DNA from: Cervus elaphus
Lineage: Eukaryota; Chordata; Mammalia; Artiodactyla; Cervidae
DNA: 64,000 bases
Direction of reading: 5' to 3'
NCBI RefSeq assembly: GCF_910594005.1
Contig: NC_057848.1
Location: forward strand, 53,895,616 to 53,959,615
Shown one piece after another: positions 34,170-46,598 of this stretch (position 1 is its first letter; the number at the start of each line of letters is the position of its first letter). The notes under the pieces were generated by a model, which was not told the origin of the DNA, made no database searches, and worked only from the letters and a program-made list of their open reading frames with translations. Made by a program: the position numbers and the translations under genes.

Positions 34170-34520
34170 GTTACATACTTTGTTCCTGGACATGCACTTG
34201 ACTAGTATTCATTGGATGCTTGGTGTGTTCTGGGCAATGGGATAGGCACTAGGGGCATTCTCATGGATTTTACAATCTAAAGGAAAAGATGGACAACCAA
34301 CCAACAAAAAAATACACAAATAATTTTGAATAATACAATTTTAAGGAAAACAAAACAAGCTAATGGAATAGAGAAAACTCAGAGTTTGGAAAGACAACAT
34401 TAGGTTAAGTAAAGTTGAAGGGAAAGCCTGTCTGAGGAGTTGATATTAGGAGCTAGAATCTCAATGGAGAGAGGCTAGCCATAGAGTGATCCAGAGTACA
34501 CCCGGATGCTTAGTGACATT
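34170..34520 (-). repeat. L2 LINE fragment
   Basis: Inverted L2 3' end ('attcattggatgcttggtgtgttctgggcaatgggataggcac', 34207-34249) followed by 'tacaatctaaaggaaaagat' and the 'gaagggaaagcctgtctgag' block. Confidence 0.6.
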
Positions 34521-34727
34521 GTCAGGAATAGAACCAAGGTCTTCTAAATTCTACCCAGAGCTGCCATTTCCAGTTGGAAGAAAAGCACAATTAGAAGTTC
34601 ACTAGGAATAGTTGAATATGTGGGACATTCGAACTTCAATCGGCAAGCATCTCTATCCCTTATCACCTACCTTTATTCTTTGAATGTCTCTAGAAGTCAC
34701 AGATATTCACCAGCCACTCTTCTGTTT

Positions 34728-34945
34728 CTTCCAGGTGGCACTAGTGGTAAAGAAACCCCCCTGCCAATGCAGGAGAAGACGTAAGAGAAGCAGGTTCACT
34801 CCCTGAGTCGGGAAGATCCCCTGGAGAAGGAAATGGCAACCCACTCCAGTATTCTTGCCTAGACAATCTCATGGACAGAGGAGCCTGGTGAGCTACAGTC
34901 CATGGAGTTGCAAAGAGTCGGACACGACTGAGCGGCTAACACTCA
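34728..34945 (+). mobile_element. Bov-tA SINE
   Basis: Forward copy with 'ccaggtggcactagtgg' head and tail 'gagtcggacacgactgagcg'. Only a weak duplication (cttctgt) was seen. Confidence 0.95.
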
Positions 34946-36149
34946 CTTTCTGCTTCTGTACTCATTGAAAATTCTTCAGCCCAGCATCAGCACTTGGGCT
35001 TTTTCCAGATGTTCCCTTGGCAGGCACAGATAAGTTTGTGTGCCCACAACAGTAAAGCTTCTGGAACTAAGCTCCAAGTTAAACTTCCCTCCCCACTTCC
35101 CCCTCAAGGCTTGGCCTTTTCTGTATAATTGGCAGAATCATTAATATAGCAAAGTTTCTATCTTCGTGACTGGTCTTCTGAGATGCTGAGGAAAGTAAGC
35201 TCAAGGGCTAGAGCAGTAAGCAGAGCCAACCCCCAATGGGGTGTTTTCACTGACTCATACTGAGAGGTTGGGGACCTGTAGTCACCACTGAGATGTTTTG
35301 GAAGCAGTTGGAAGAATAAAATTGACTACAAGATATATTCTGCTATAAACTTTGTATCTAAAATACAGTCTTAGTCACATTAAAAAGTCTTAGCCACAGT
35401 TAAAATATCAGTTGCTTCCTCAAACATATGGATTTGAGTAATTAGGGATAAATGACCAATATAGAAGACAGTAGTAAGGATATGCTTCTCATTTATGAAG
35501 ATTTGTCATATTACCTTGTTTACTCAACCCTGTACTCTGATTATAAGCTATAAATTACTTTAAAATCAAAGAATTATTTAATTAGTTTTTATGTGGTCAG
35601 TAAAGTCTCTGAGTGCCACTCAGTGTTCAAATAAAATACTCTTGTACCTGAGATATATGTGGCAGCCAGCTGACTGGTACCACATTGTTTCATCTTTTTC
35701 TTTTTTCTTTTAATCAGGCCAGATTTGGTTCTATGCATTTGTTTTATTTTTCTATTCAATAAATATTTACTAAATATCTATCATGTGCTTGTCATGGTGC
35801 TAGGACCTCAGAACACAGAATCAATATTACGTTAATAATATCCCCTACATACACTCCACTCCCACTCCCCAGTACATGCACACATGTGAGTGTGCTCACA
35901 CACATACACACACAGTCTCTCATTTGGAAGCAAAAGCAACTTGTCTCCTTTGGTGCTGTCTTATTAGCAACTTTGATAGAAAATACCAAGTTATGCATTT
36001 TAAGGGCTAAATTTAGCTATTGGTTTTAAAGCAAGAAAATTGTTTAAAAAGTAGACTTTATAGACATGTCTCTTGTGGGCAGACTCATTTAATTCTGTTG
36101 CTTGGCTGTGCAGATTTTTGTAGTCATTTAAAGGAGAAAATTTTTTTTC
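34946..36149. other. no gene seen
   Basis: Mostly unique sequence with an L2 scrap at 35755-35815 (caataaatatttactaaata) and an imperfect CA/GT run at 35880-35915. Confidence 0.4.
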
Positions 36150-37020
36150 TTCTTCAAGTTAAATGGTGGGACATTTGGTGATATTTGAACCAGTTTATGA
36201 GCTTCTGCTCTGGTGTGATGGGCTGACTCCATGTATTGAGAAGTGCTGTTCCCAAATTTAATTATTTTGGGGCATTACACCGCATAGGGTAAAATGAGCT
36301 ATTTTGTTCATCACGACTGCAGGCTTTGCTGAAATGGAGGTTATGGAATAACAACTTAAAGGCTAACTCATTAATGCTCAGGGACGAATGAGGTAATGTG
36401 CCAGCAGACCAAATTGGTGCCCGAATGTTTTCATCTAGAGACCTGTATCTCTTTCTCACGTTGTGATATATCAATGGGGATGTCTTTATCCATTGTCACT
36501 GCCAGTAGACATTTGAATACCGTAGATGCAATATCTTCTGGGCACTCAGCCTTGTACACTATCAATTTCTCAAACTCCAAAAATCTCTCAGTGGCTAGAA
36601 GTAAAATTCTGATGGTGCCATAGAATGCCTAATTTATAAGGATTTCTAACAGTAGCATCAATGTAGTCCCTGCCTTTTTCTTTTTCCCTCATAGGTGCTT
36701 ATTAGTGAGCGTTGCACCATCCCTTAACTATTAGATAGGGGCCATGGAGTAAATTCATCTTCCAAATTGTGAAGGCTGTGGGTTTATGCCTAACTAAAAG
36801 CATTTCCTTCCTTGCAGTGTTGAAGTAAGTGCCTTTCTGACGTGTCTCCATCTGTTTGCATTTCTGGAGGACGAGAGGAATAGTCTTGATGATACCCAAG
36901 TGTGTTTCCCCTCTTTGTATTACTATTACTGATGGCTTGACAAAGGAGTCACCTATCCTGGTGACAGATCCCAAAGGATGTCCTTTCACCAGTCTACAGT
37001 GAGTCAGAGCAGGGGTCCAT
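36150..37020 (-). pseudogene. possible decayed coding segment of unknown origin
   Basis: The minus strand shows several separated, protein-like open stretches: 36989-36702 (KGHPLGSVTRIGDSFVKPS..., 95 codons), 36625-36431 (begins FYGTIRILLLATERFLEF), 36474-36262 (contains INELAFKLLFHNLHFSKACS) and, near 36245-36155, GTALLNTWSQPITPEQKLIN. They lie in different frames, as in a broken retrocopy or transposon gene. I do not recognise the family, and chance open frames in AT-rich DNA remain a real alternative. Confidence 0.2.
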
Positions 37021-37179
37021 CTTCATGGAGCCTGGAACATGGAATAGTTTATTATCCTCCTTGAAATGAGTGTCCCCTCTTGGTTATGATGCCATCCTGG
37101 CCATTCACTCTCTGAAATGAGATTTTCTCCAACTTTTCTGAACGTATATCATATAGCTTAAAGTTAGTTTCATGCTACA

Positions 37180-37440
37180 TATTTTAAAAGGATTTATTTA
37201 AGTAATCAGTACAAGGAACTGTGCTAAACCCAATCACAAAACTTTATGTCATTCTCACAATAACTTTATGGGTTAGGTACTATAATTTTTCTGTTTTACA
37301 GATAAAGAAAGTGAAGGTCAGAGAAAATAAATACATTACCCAGGATCACATAGATGATATATAACTAAGCCAGAAATGTTACCCATGTCCTTTTGACTCT
37401 ACAATCTATCAATCAATGCTCTTTTGGCCACAGCATATTG
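37180..37440 (-). repeat. MIR SINE, reverse
   Basis: Inverted MIR: 'acaataactttatgggttag', 'ttctgttttacagataaaga', 'cattacccaggatcacatag'. Confidence 0.75.
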
Positions 37441-37497
37441 AAATCATTTTCTTAAAACTTATTTGCTAATCTGCTCAGCATTTTTTTCTTTAAAACT

Positions 37498-37680
37498 GAT
37501 GGTTCTCAACACTAGCTGCATGTTAAAATCACCTAGGAACTTAAAAATATACATTACTTGGGTCTCCTTCTTAGATTCTGATCTAACTGCTCTGAGATAT
37601 GGCATGGATCTCCACATTTTTAAAACGCTTCCCAGGTGACTCTAATGTAGTGCCCGAGTTGAAAGCTACAATTTTAAGAA
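37498..37680 (+). repeat. MER5A hAT-Charlie DNA transposon
   Basis: Characteristic inverted ends: 'tggttctcaacactagctgc', 'ttaaaatcacctaggaactt' on the left and 'cgcttcccaggtgactctaa' on the right, with internal 'agattctgatctaactgctc'. A short non-autonomous element of about 185 bp. Confidence 0.88.
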
Positions 37681-37818
37681 TTGTAAGCTGAGTTCCTTTT
37701 CCTGCTTCCTTTTTGTGAGTAACATACTTAAACCTAGCTGCCTGATTCCTCACGGAGTCTGAGGAATACTTTAGAACTTTTATTTAATACAACAATCAGG
37801 GAGACATCTTTGCATAAT

Positions 37819-38020
37819 GGGCTTCCCTGATAGCTCAGTTGGTAAAGAATCTGCCTGCAATGCAGGACACCTCGGTTCAATCCCTGAGTTGGGAAGATCC
37901 CCTGGAGAAGGGAAAAGGCTACCCACTCCAGTATTCTGGCCTGGAGAATTCCATGAACTGTATAGTCCATGCAGTCGCAAAGAGTCGGACAGGACTGAAC
38001 GACTTTCACTTTCACTTTCA
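37819..38020 (+). mobile_element. Bov-tA SINE
   Basis: Forward copy with 'gggcttccctgatagctcag' head, B-box 'ggttcaatccctgagttggg' and tail ending in (TTTCAC)n near 38015. Confidence 0.95.
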
Positions 38021-38120
38021 GACTGTTGCCTTCAGATCTTTACAAGTGCCTCCTTATCTAGCAAATCTTGACCATCACTGAAATGGTGAACTGCAATCTT
38101 GGATAAACCTAAGTAATATT

Positions 38121-39021
38121 AAGAAGGAAAAGGCATTTTTTGCAAATCAAAACCTCAGTGAGGTACCATTACACACCAGCCAGAATGGCTGCTATCCAAA
38201 AGTCTACAAGCAATAAATGCTGCAGAGGGTGTGGAGAAAAGGGAACCCTCTTACACTGTTGGTGGGAATGCAAACTAGTACAGCCACTATGGAGAACAGT
38301 GTGGAGATTCCTTAAAAACTTGAAATAGAACTGCCATATGACCCAGCAATCCCACTCCTGGGCATACACACCGAGGAAACCAGATCTGAAAGAGACACTT
38401 GTACCCCAATGTTCATCGCAACACTGTTTGTAATAGCCAGGACATGGAAGCAACCTAGATGCCCATCAGCAGACGAATGGATAAGAAAGCTGTGGTACAT
38501 ATACACCATGGAGTATTACTCAGCCATTAAAAAGAATACATTTGAATCAGTTCTAATGAGATGGATGAAACTGGACAGAGTGAAGTAAGCCAGAAAGATA
38601 AAGACCAATACAGTATACTAACGCATATATATGGAATTTTAAAAGATGGTAACGATAACCCTATATGCAAGCCAGAGAAAGAGACACAGATGTATAGAAC
38701 AGACTTTTGGACTCCATGGGAGAAGGCGAGGGTGAGATGATCTGAGAGAACAGCATCGAAACTTGTATACTATCAAGTGTGAAACAGATCGCCAGTCCAG
38801 GTTGGATGCATGAGACAAGTGCTAGGGGCTGGTGCACTGGATTGACCCAGAGGGATGGGATGGGGAGGGAGGTGGGAGGGGGGTTCAGGATGGGGAATAC
38901 ATGTAAATCCATGGCTGATTCATGTCAATGTATGGCAAAAACCACTACAAAATAGTAAAATAATTAGCCTCCAACTAATAAAAATAAATGGAAAAAAAAT
39001 AAAAGAAGGAAAAGGCATTTT
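38121..39021 (+). mobile_element. L1_BT-type LINE, 5'-truncated
   Basis: About 860 bp of the L1 3' end: ORF2 C-terminus (MAAIQKSTSNKCCRGCGEKGTL at 38188, then CWWECKLVQPLWRTVWRFL) and 3' UTR with 'ctgattcatgtcaatgtatg' and a polyA tail near 38990. An exact 19-bp duplication aagaaggaaaaggcatttt lies at 38121-38139 and 39003-39021. A small deletion removes about 12 bases after GATGAAACTGGA near 38575 relative to the other copies. One stop interrupts the ORF2 tail near 38328. Confidence 0.96.
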
Positions 39022-39700
39022 AGAAGTGACTGTAGACAGAATCTTCATCCTGCCCTACAAGGAGACCTGGAGAGACATATCCTCCACCACAATTCTCAAA
39101 GCCATGAGGTAGCTTCATTGAGGGGTGCTCTTTCTTTCTCTCTCTTTTTATGCAACAAACTTTTATTGAACATATGTATGAGCCAGAAACTGTTAGTGCT
39201 TCTCAATTAAGGTACTGGTTCCCTTATAAAGGGTACTTGGAATTGTGTGGAACATTTATTGATAGTGAAATTAGCTGTGAAGAAAAACTGGTATTAAGTT
39301 TAAGGTGGCCAGGGATGCTAAATGTCCTGTAACACTCAAAAGTCTTGTGCAATTCTTATGATAGGAATTTTCTCACTCCACATACCAAATAGCACTTCTA
39401 CTGAGAATTAATTATGTAGAATTCAGGTCTAAGATACGACTTCTTTCCCCTTCAGTGACAGTGGCTGTGATTAACATCATCCTATTCCTATTGAGGGTTT
39501 TTAAGTCAGGTTTGTCAGTCAGCGACTGACTTTTGAGTCAGGTTTGTCAGTCAGCGACTATCAAGCCCTTACTGCACACTGAATCTTTGTTGACCCTATG
39601 TAAAAGTGAGGCAGTCTTTAACTTCAGAGAACTTATTCTAGTTGGAGAGACATCGAAATAATCCATGTATCATACAGAAAGTCTCAAAGGAAACTGGAAA
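39022..39700. other. unique sequence with a short tandem duplication
   Basis: No gene. Contains an L2 scrap near 39150 and a two-copy 32-bp-period repeat at 39504-39559. Confidence 0.5.
39504..39559. repeat. two-copy tandem repeat
   Basis: A 24-bp word, starting agtcaggtttgtcag and ending tcagcgact, occurs at 39504-39527 and 39536-39559, period 32 bp. The junction contains a hairpin-like gtcagtc...gactgac. Confidence 0.95.
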
Positions 39701-40611
39701 TTATTTGGAATGGAATGAAAATGAAAATGCAATATACCAAACCTTGTAGATTTCAGTTAAATTGGTGTTTAGAAATTTATAGAATTAAAAGCATGTATCA
39801 GAAAATAAGAAAAATCTCAAGTCAGTTAAGTATTTGTCTTAGGAAACTACTAAAATAATAGCAAATTAAACCGTAATCAAACCAAAAGAAGGAAATAATA
39901 AAGAACTTGAATCAATGAATTTTTTAAAGGGAGAGGCAAAGAAAATAAATGAAACAAAAGTTGGGTCTTTGAAAAGCTTAATAAGATTGATAATTCTCTC
40001 TAAGGACTGAAAAGAGAAAATCACAAATTTCCAATATCAAGAATGAAAGTGGAATGGTACCACAAACCCTGCAGACATTAAAAGGAAAATAAGGGAAGAG
40101 TATGAATAATTTTACACACAGAAATTAGACAGCTTAAATGAAGCTACCAACTCCTCAAAAGCTAAATTATCAAAACTTACTAAAGATTAAATATTTGATA
40201 AGAATGGTCCTTTAATTATTATTTCATGGTTCAAAATCTTCTGAAAAATATATCTTTAGATCTAGATTATTTCAATGGTGTCATTCATCAAATTGAAGAA
40301 GATATAATACCAATCTATTCCAGAAAATAACAGTAAACACTTTCCATTTTACTTTATGATGCCAGCATTACCCTGATACCAAAATCAGACAAAGATAGTG
40401 CAAAAAATAAAACTACAAGACAGTATCCTTTAAGCTCATCAATATAAAAATCCTCAACAATATACTAGAAAACTGAAACCAGCATTACCCAAAAAGAGTA
40501 AAATATCACAACCAATTGGAGTTTATCCTAGGAATGCAAAGCCAGTGCAATACTAAAAAATCAATTAGATCAATAAATATAATCCACCATTTTAAATTCA
40601 ACCATAAAGTT

Positions 40612-40995
40612 GAATGCTGGAGAATTGATGCTTTTGAACTGTGGTGTTGGAGAAGACTCCTGAGAGTCCCTTGGACTGCCAGGAGATCAAACCAGTCAAT
40701 CCTAAAGGAAATCAGTCCTGAATATTCATTAGAAGGACTGGTGCTGAAGCTGAAGCTCCAATACTTTGGCCACCTGATGCATAGAGTCAACTTGTTAGAA
40801 AAGACCCTAATGCTGAGAAACATTGAAGGCAAGAGGACAAGGGGATGACAGAGGACTAGATGGTTGGATGGCATCACTGACTCAGTGGACATGAGTTTGA
40901 GCAAGTTCCAGGAGATGGTGAAGGACAGGGAATCTTGGCGTGCTGCAGTCCATGGGGTCGCAAAGTGTTGGACATGACTGAGCGACTGAACAACC
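40612..40995 (+). mobile_element. BovB LINE 3' fragment
   Basis: 5'-truncated BovB starting at 'gaatgctggagaattgatgc' (RIDAFELWCWRRLL) and ending 'gttggacatgactgagcgac'. Inserted in the old L1. A weak caaccat repeat may be the target duplication. A frameshift/stop at about 40848 ends the frame. Confidence 0.94.
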
Positions 40996-41470
40996 ACAAC
41001 CATTCTAACAGTCTAAATGGAAAAAAAGCCCACATGATTATATCAATAGATACATAAAACATTTGACAAAATAAAACATCCATTCATTATTTTTAAAAAA
41101 TAACTCTCAAAAAACCAGGAGTAAAAGGAAATTTCCTTAACCCGATTTAAAAAAAAAAGCATCTATTAAAAATCTACAGTTAATATCTTAATAGTAAATG
41201 AATAAATGCCTTCTTCCTAAAATTAAGAATAAGGCAAGGATATTACCCTCATAACTCCTAGTCAACATTGTACTACAAGTTCTAACTGATGTGGTAAGAT
41301 AAGGAAAAGAAAAAATATACAGATTAGAAAGGAAGAAGCAGTCTATTTGTAGACAAATGATTATCTGTGTAGAAACTCTCAGGGAATGTTAAATGAAAAC
41401 CACTTAGAACTAATGAGTTCAGCAATGTCACAGAATACAAGTTCAACACCCAAGTTTTAATTGCATTTCT

Positions 41471-43596
41471 ATTTTTTAACTTTTTATACAAATTTTAAAG
41501 GTTACTTTCCATTTATGGTTATTGCAAAATATTGGTTATATTTCTTGTGCTGTACAATAATACATCACTGAGCCTGTGTTATACTCAATAGTTTGTACCT
41601 CCCAATCTCTCACCCCTATGCTGCCTCTCTCCTCTCTCTCCACCAGTAACCACTAGTTCATTCTGTATCTGTGAATTTGCCTTTTCTTTGGTTATATTTA
41701 ATAGCTTGCTGTAATTTTTAGATTCCACATAAGTGATATCATACAGTATATGTCTTTCTCTATCTGACATTTCACTCAGCAAAATGTCCTCCATATCCAT
41801 CCATGTGGTAGCAAATGGAAAAATTTCATTCTTTTTATGGCTGAGTAGTTTTCTGCTGCATACACATCTTTATTCATGTGTTTATCATTTTCAACATTTA
41901 ATTTTAACATTTTAACATTTAAACACCATGTTTAACATTTATCATCTGTTGATGGACACTTAGGTTGGATCCATATCTTGGCAACTGTCAATAATATTAC
42001 TATGATCATTGGAGTGCATGCATCCTTTTAAATTAGTGTGTATTTCTGTTTTTTGGATATAAACACATGCTAGGTCATATGGTAATTCTATTTGTATTTT
42101 TTTTAGAAATCTCCATACTGTTTTCCACGGCAGCTGCACCAATTTACATTCCCACTTCAAGTGTATGAAGGTTCCCTTTTCTCTACATCCTTGCCAACAC
42201 TTGTGGGTTTTGGTCTTTTTGACATAGCCATTCTGACAGGTGTAAGGTGATATCTCATTGTGGTCTTGATTTGCATTTCCCTGATAATTAAGGATGTTTA
42301 TCTTTCATGAGCATGTTGGCCACCTGCATTGTGTGTGTGTGTGTGTAAAATTGTCTATTCAGTCCTTCTGTCCATTTTTAAAATCAGGGTTTTTTAAAAA
42401 ATTGATTTGTACAAACTGTTTATATATGTTGGATATTACTCCCTTATCAGTCGTGTCATTTGGAAATATTTTGTCCCTTTCAGTAAGTTGTCTTTTTATT
42501 TTCTCAATGTTTTCCTTTGTTGTGGAAAAGCTTTTTAGTTTAATTAGGTTCCATTTGTTTATTTTTGCTTTTATTTTCTTTACTTCAGGAGATGGATCAA
42601 AAAAGACTGATGTTAGAGTGTTCTGCTTATGTTTTCCTCTAGGAGTTTTATAGTATTTGGTCCTACATTTAGGTCCCTTTTGAGTTTATTTTTGTATATG
42701 GTGTTAGAGAATGCTCTAATTTCATTCTTTTACATGAAGCTATTCAGTTTACACGGCACTACTTCTTGAAGATTATCTTTTCTCCATTGTGTATTCTTGT
42801 CTCTTTTGTCATAGATTAATTGACCATAAATGCATGGATTTATTTATGGGTTCTCTATCCTGTTCCATTGATCTATGTGTATATTTTTGTGCCAGTACCA
42901 TACTTTTTTGATTATCATAGCTTTGTAGTATAGTCTGAAGTCAAGGAGAATGATTCCCCCAGCTCTGTTTTTCTTTCTCAAGATTGTTTTGGCTATTTGG
43001 GATCTCTTGTGTGTCCATACAAATTTTAAAATTATTTTGTGAAAAATACCATTAGTATTTTGATAGGGATTGCATGGAATCTGTAGATTGTGTCGGGTAG
43101 TATGCCCATTTTAACAATATTGATTCTTCCTGTCTAAGAACATGGTATATTTTTCCATTTCTGTCCTCTTTTATTTATTTATTAATTTTGGCTGCACCGT
43201 GTGGCATGCAGGGTCTTAGTTCCTTGACCAGAGATTGAACCTATGCCTCTCACATTTGAATCATTGAGTCTTAACCACTGGGCCACCAGGGAAGTTCTGT
43301 TTGTGTCTTCTTTAATTTCTTTCATCAGCATCTTATAGTTTTTGGAATACAGGTCTTTTGCCTCCTTAGGTAGGTTTATTCCTAGGCATTTTATTCTTTT
43401 TGATGTAATGGTAAATGGGATTGTTTCCTTAATTTCTTTTCCTGATACTTTGTTGTTAGTGTATAGAAATGTAACAGATTTGAGTACATTAATTTTGTAT
43501 CCTTCAACTTTACTGAATTCACTGGTGCACTCTAGTAGTTTTCTGGTGGCACCTTCAGAATTTTCTGTGTATAGTATCATGTCATCTGAAAACAGT
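41471..43596 (-). mobile_element. L1 LINE inserted inversely into older L1
   Basis: About 2.1 kb of L1 on the minus strand, from 3' UTR ('ttgtgctgtacaataataca' at 41547) through ORF2 ('ttccctgataattaaggatg', 'gctttttagtttaattaggttcc', 'gttgttagtgtatagaaatg') to 'actggtgcactctagtagtt'. The flanks attgcatttcta (about 41460-41471) and attgtatctcta (about 43599-43610) look like an aged 12-bp target duplication (10/12 identical) and rejoin the old L1 reading. Confidence 0.82.
43163..43303 (-). mobile_element. CHR-type SINE fragment
   Basis: Inverted SINE inside the inverted L1: 'ttttatttatttattaattt' tail, 'ggctgcaccgtgtggcatgc', 'agttccttgaccagagattg', 'ttaaccactgggccaccagg'. About 140 bp. Confidence 0.85.
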
Positions 43597-44721
43597 TCAT
43601 TGTATCTCTAAATTCAAGCAGTGAACAATTGGAATCAAAATTATGAAAATGTACTCATATCATTTTTAATGTTTCTAAAAATGAAATTGCTAAGTATTAA
43701 TATAACAGGCTAAAACTAATATTAATATATACAGGATTTGTATGCTGAAAACTATAAAATACTGATGAAAGATTCAAGGACAATATAAATGGTGAGACAT
43801 ACCATGAGCATGGATTGGAGGATTCAATATAATAAAGATGCCAGTTCTCCCCAAAGTAATCTATAAATTTAATGCAATAAAACTTAAGCAATGAAAAGCA
43901 CAGCAGAATTTTGCACACACAAAATTACCATATACTGCATACTGTTACTATAGACAACAAGAATTTCTAAAACTATATTCTAAGTTTTACATAAAAGGAA
44001 GCAATGAAATAGCTAAAATAATTTTGAGAAAAAGAATAAAGTTGAAGGATTCACACTAACAAGTTTTGAGACAATATAAATCTACAGGAATGAATACAGT
44101 ATTCATTGGCAAAGGAATAGACCCTTGAATCAATGGGCCAGAATAGATAGTTGAGAAATAGACCCACACAAATGTGGCCATTTGATCTTTGATAAAGATA
44201 TGAAAGCAAATCACTGGAGGAATGATAGTCTTTTCATCAAATGAAACAAGTGGTCATCCATGTGCAAAAAAATGAACTCTGACCTCAACTTTACACTTGG
44301 TATAAGGATTAACTTCAAATGGTACATGGGTATAAATATAAAATGTAAAAGCTTTAATGCTTACAGAAAACATAGGAGAAAATATATATAATCTGAGTTT
44401 AAGCAAAAGTTCTTAGAAAGGAAATAAAAACTATGATATGTAAAGGAAAAAATAAATAAGTTCTTTGTAAAACTAAGAACATTTTCTCTGTCAAAGGCAC
44501 TGTCATGAAGATGAAAAAACAAAGACTGGGAGAAAATATTTGCAATTCATATATCCAACAAAGGACTTGTATCTAGGATATATAAATAACTCTGAAAACT
44601 CAACAGTAAAAAAATACTTTTCAATTAAAAGTGGGCAAAAGGCATGACCAGACATTTCACTGAAGAAAATATACAGATAGAAGGTAAGTACAGGAGAAGA
44701 TATTTATCATCACTAGCCATT

Positions 44722-44929
44722 GCATGCTAAGTAGCTTCAGTCATGTCCAACTCTTTGCAACCCTATGGACTGTAGCTGGCCAGGCTCCTCTGTCCATGGG
44801 ATTCTCCAGGCAAGAATATTGGAGTGGGTTGCCATTCCCTTCTCCGGGGGATCTTCCCAACTCAGGGATCAAACCGGGGTCTCTTGCATTGCAGGTGGAT
44901 TCTTTATCACTGAGTCACCTGGGAAGCCC
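44722..44929 (-). mobile_element. Bov-tA SINE
   Basis: Inverted copy from 'gcatgctaagtagcttcagt' to 'gagtcacctgggaagccc'. The flanks cactagccatt and cattagccatt (one mismatch) are the likely target duplication in the old L1. Confidence 0.95.
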
Positions 44930-45108
44930 TCATTAGCCATTAGTCAGATGCAAATTAAAAATAAGTTAAATAACACTATATAACCTATTGGAATGTCTTT
45001 AAAAAATGCTGCAATACTAGTCTGGTGAGGATGTGGAGCAACTGGAATTCTTTTGCATTGCTCTTGGGAATGAAAAATTGTATAGCCACTCTAGGAAACT
45101 TATTGGAC

Positions 45109-45724
45109 ATTTTTTTTTTCATTTATTTTTATTAGTTGGAGGCTAATTACTTTACAATATTGTAGTGGTTTTTGCCATACATTGACATGAATCAGCCATG
45201 GATTTACATGTATTCCCCATCCCGATCCCCCCTCCCACCTCTCTCTCCACCCGATTCCTCTGGGTCTTCCCAGTGCACCAGGCCCGAGCACTTGTCTCAT
45301 GCATCCAGCCTGGGCTGGTGATCTGTTTCACCCTAGATAATATACATGTTTCGATGCTGTTCTCTCGAAACATCCCACCCTTGCCTTCTCCCACAGAGCC
45401 CAAAAGTCTGTTCTGTACATCTGTGTCTCTTTTTCTGTTTTGCATATAGGGTTATCGTTACCATCTTTCTAAACTCCATATATATGCGTTAGTGTACTGT
45501 ATTGGTCTTTATCTTTCTGGCTTACTTCACTCTGTATAATGGGTTCCGGTTTCATCCATCTCATTAGAACTGATTCAAATGAATTCTTTTTAATGGCTGA
45601 GTAATATTCCATGGTGTATATGTACCACAGCTTCCTTATCCATTCGTCTGCTGATGGGCATCTAGGTTGCTTCCATGTCCTGGCTATTATAAATAGTGCT
45701 TCGATGAACATCGGGGTGCACGTG
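45109..45724 (-). mobile_element. L1_BT-type LINE, 5'-truncated
   Basis: Inverted L1 3' end of about 615 bp: poly(T) at 45111-45119, 'ttagttggaggctaattact', 'ggcttacttcactctgtata', 'catggtgtatatgtaccaca', 'atgaacatcggggtgcacgt'. A short T-rich duplication (attttttt) is ambiguous because of the tail. Confidence 0.94.
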
Positions 45725-46179
45725 ATTTTTTATCATGTTAAAAATGCACCTACTATATGACCAAGCAATTGTACTCCGGGTAATTTTTCTTTGAGAAATG
45801 AGAACTTATACTTAGGTTAAAATTTATATACAATTCTTTGTAACAACTTTGTTTGTTATAGTAAAAAATTGGAAGCAATTTAAATGTCTTTCAATGGATG
45901 AGTGGCAAAATAAACTGTGATACAACTGTACAATAGAGTACTAACTACTCAGCTAAAGAAACAAAAAACGTTTCTGCCCTGGAAGCTCTCCCTGGAAGCT
46001 ATACAATTTCAGACAAGTGCATTTGGATGTAAAGGGCCAAGAAACTAAGGCATTTGACTACATTAGTAACTAAAGGGAGGTCAAGAGGATTATGATGACC
46101 ATGTTGTGGATGAGGCCTTCTAGTGGTAGAAAGGAAGGGCTTGGGAAATAAAGAGACATGAACCAGAGAGAAAGTCATT

Positions 46180-46410
46180 GGATATTTATGGAGTGCCTTC
46201 TGAGCTCATGCAGTGTACTATCCTAGCAATGGGGACTGGTGAACTTAAAATTTGTTGTACGACAATGAAATATGTAAGTGATTGCAGGAACAAATTAGGT
46301 ACAAGGCATGCAGGAGTTATAGGCTAAGTGCATTCATAACAAGTTGAACGTAAAGTGAATAGTCATACAGCAAATCATATTTTCTCACTGACTTCCATTA
46401 TGAATGGAGA
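46180..46410 (-). repeat. L2-like fragment
   Basis: 'tggatatttatggagtgcct', 'catgcagtgtactatcctag' resemble an inverted L2 3' end. Weak. Confidence 0.4.
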
Positions 46411-46598
46411 CATGTAAGAGTTTTATTTTGCCTCAGCTGAAATAAACATCACATTTCAGATTCCAAATGGTTGATTCAAGAAGCATGCTGCTTTTGTTGT
46501 TATATGGGAGGTTTAAGTCTTTCACAATATCTGAAGTCCAAATGGTCAGTCACACCACTTAAAATTTCAAGAACTTTTAAAGCACCCTATGAATGATA

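Larger units (their letters stand above)
39700..46000 (+). repeat. old L1 LINE, host of several nested insertions
   Basis: A plus-strand L1 whose ORF2 can be followed in order: 'tcaatgaattttttaaaggg' (39914), 'gcattaccctgataccaaaa' (40368), 'ggagtttatcctaggaatgc' (40518), 'agccaacat'-type wording to 41460, resuming at 43609 ('aattcaagcagtgaacaatt'), 'gtgggcaaaaggcatgacca' (44632), 'tgtggagcaactggaattct' (45033), 'actatatgaccaagcaattg' (45751). It is split by BovB (40.6 kb), an inverted L1 (41.5-43.6 kb), Bov-tA (44.7 kb) and L1_BT (45.1 kb). All frames are broken. Confidence 0.75.

Noticed and set aside
42294..42653. 119-codon plus-strand open frame
   Set aside because: It is antisense to L1 ORF2 in the inverted L1 at 41.5-43.6 kb.
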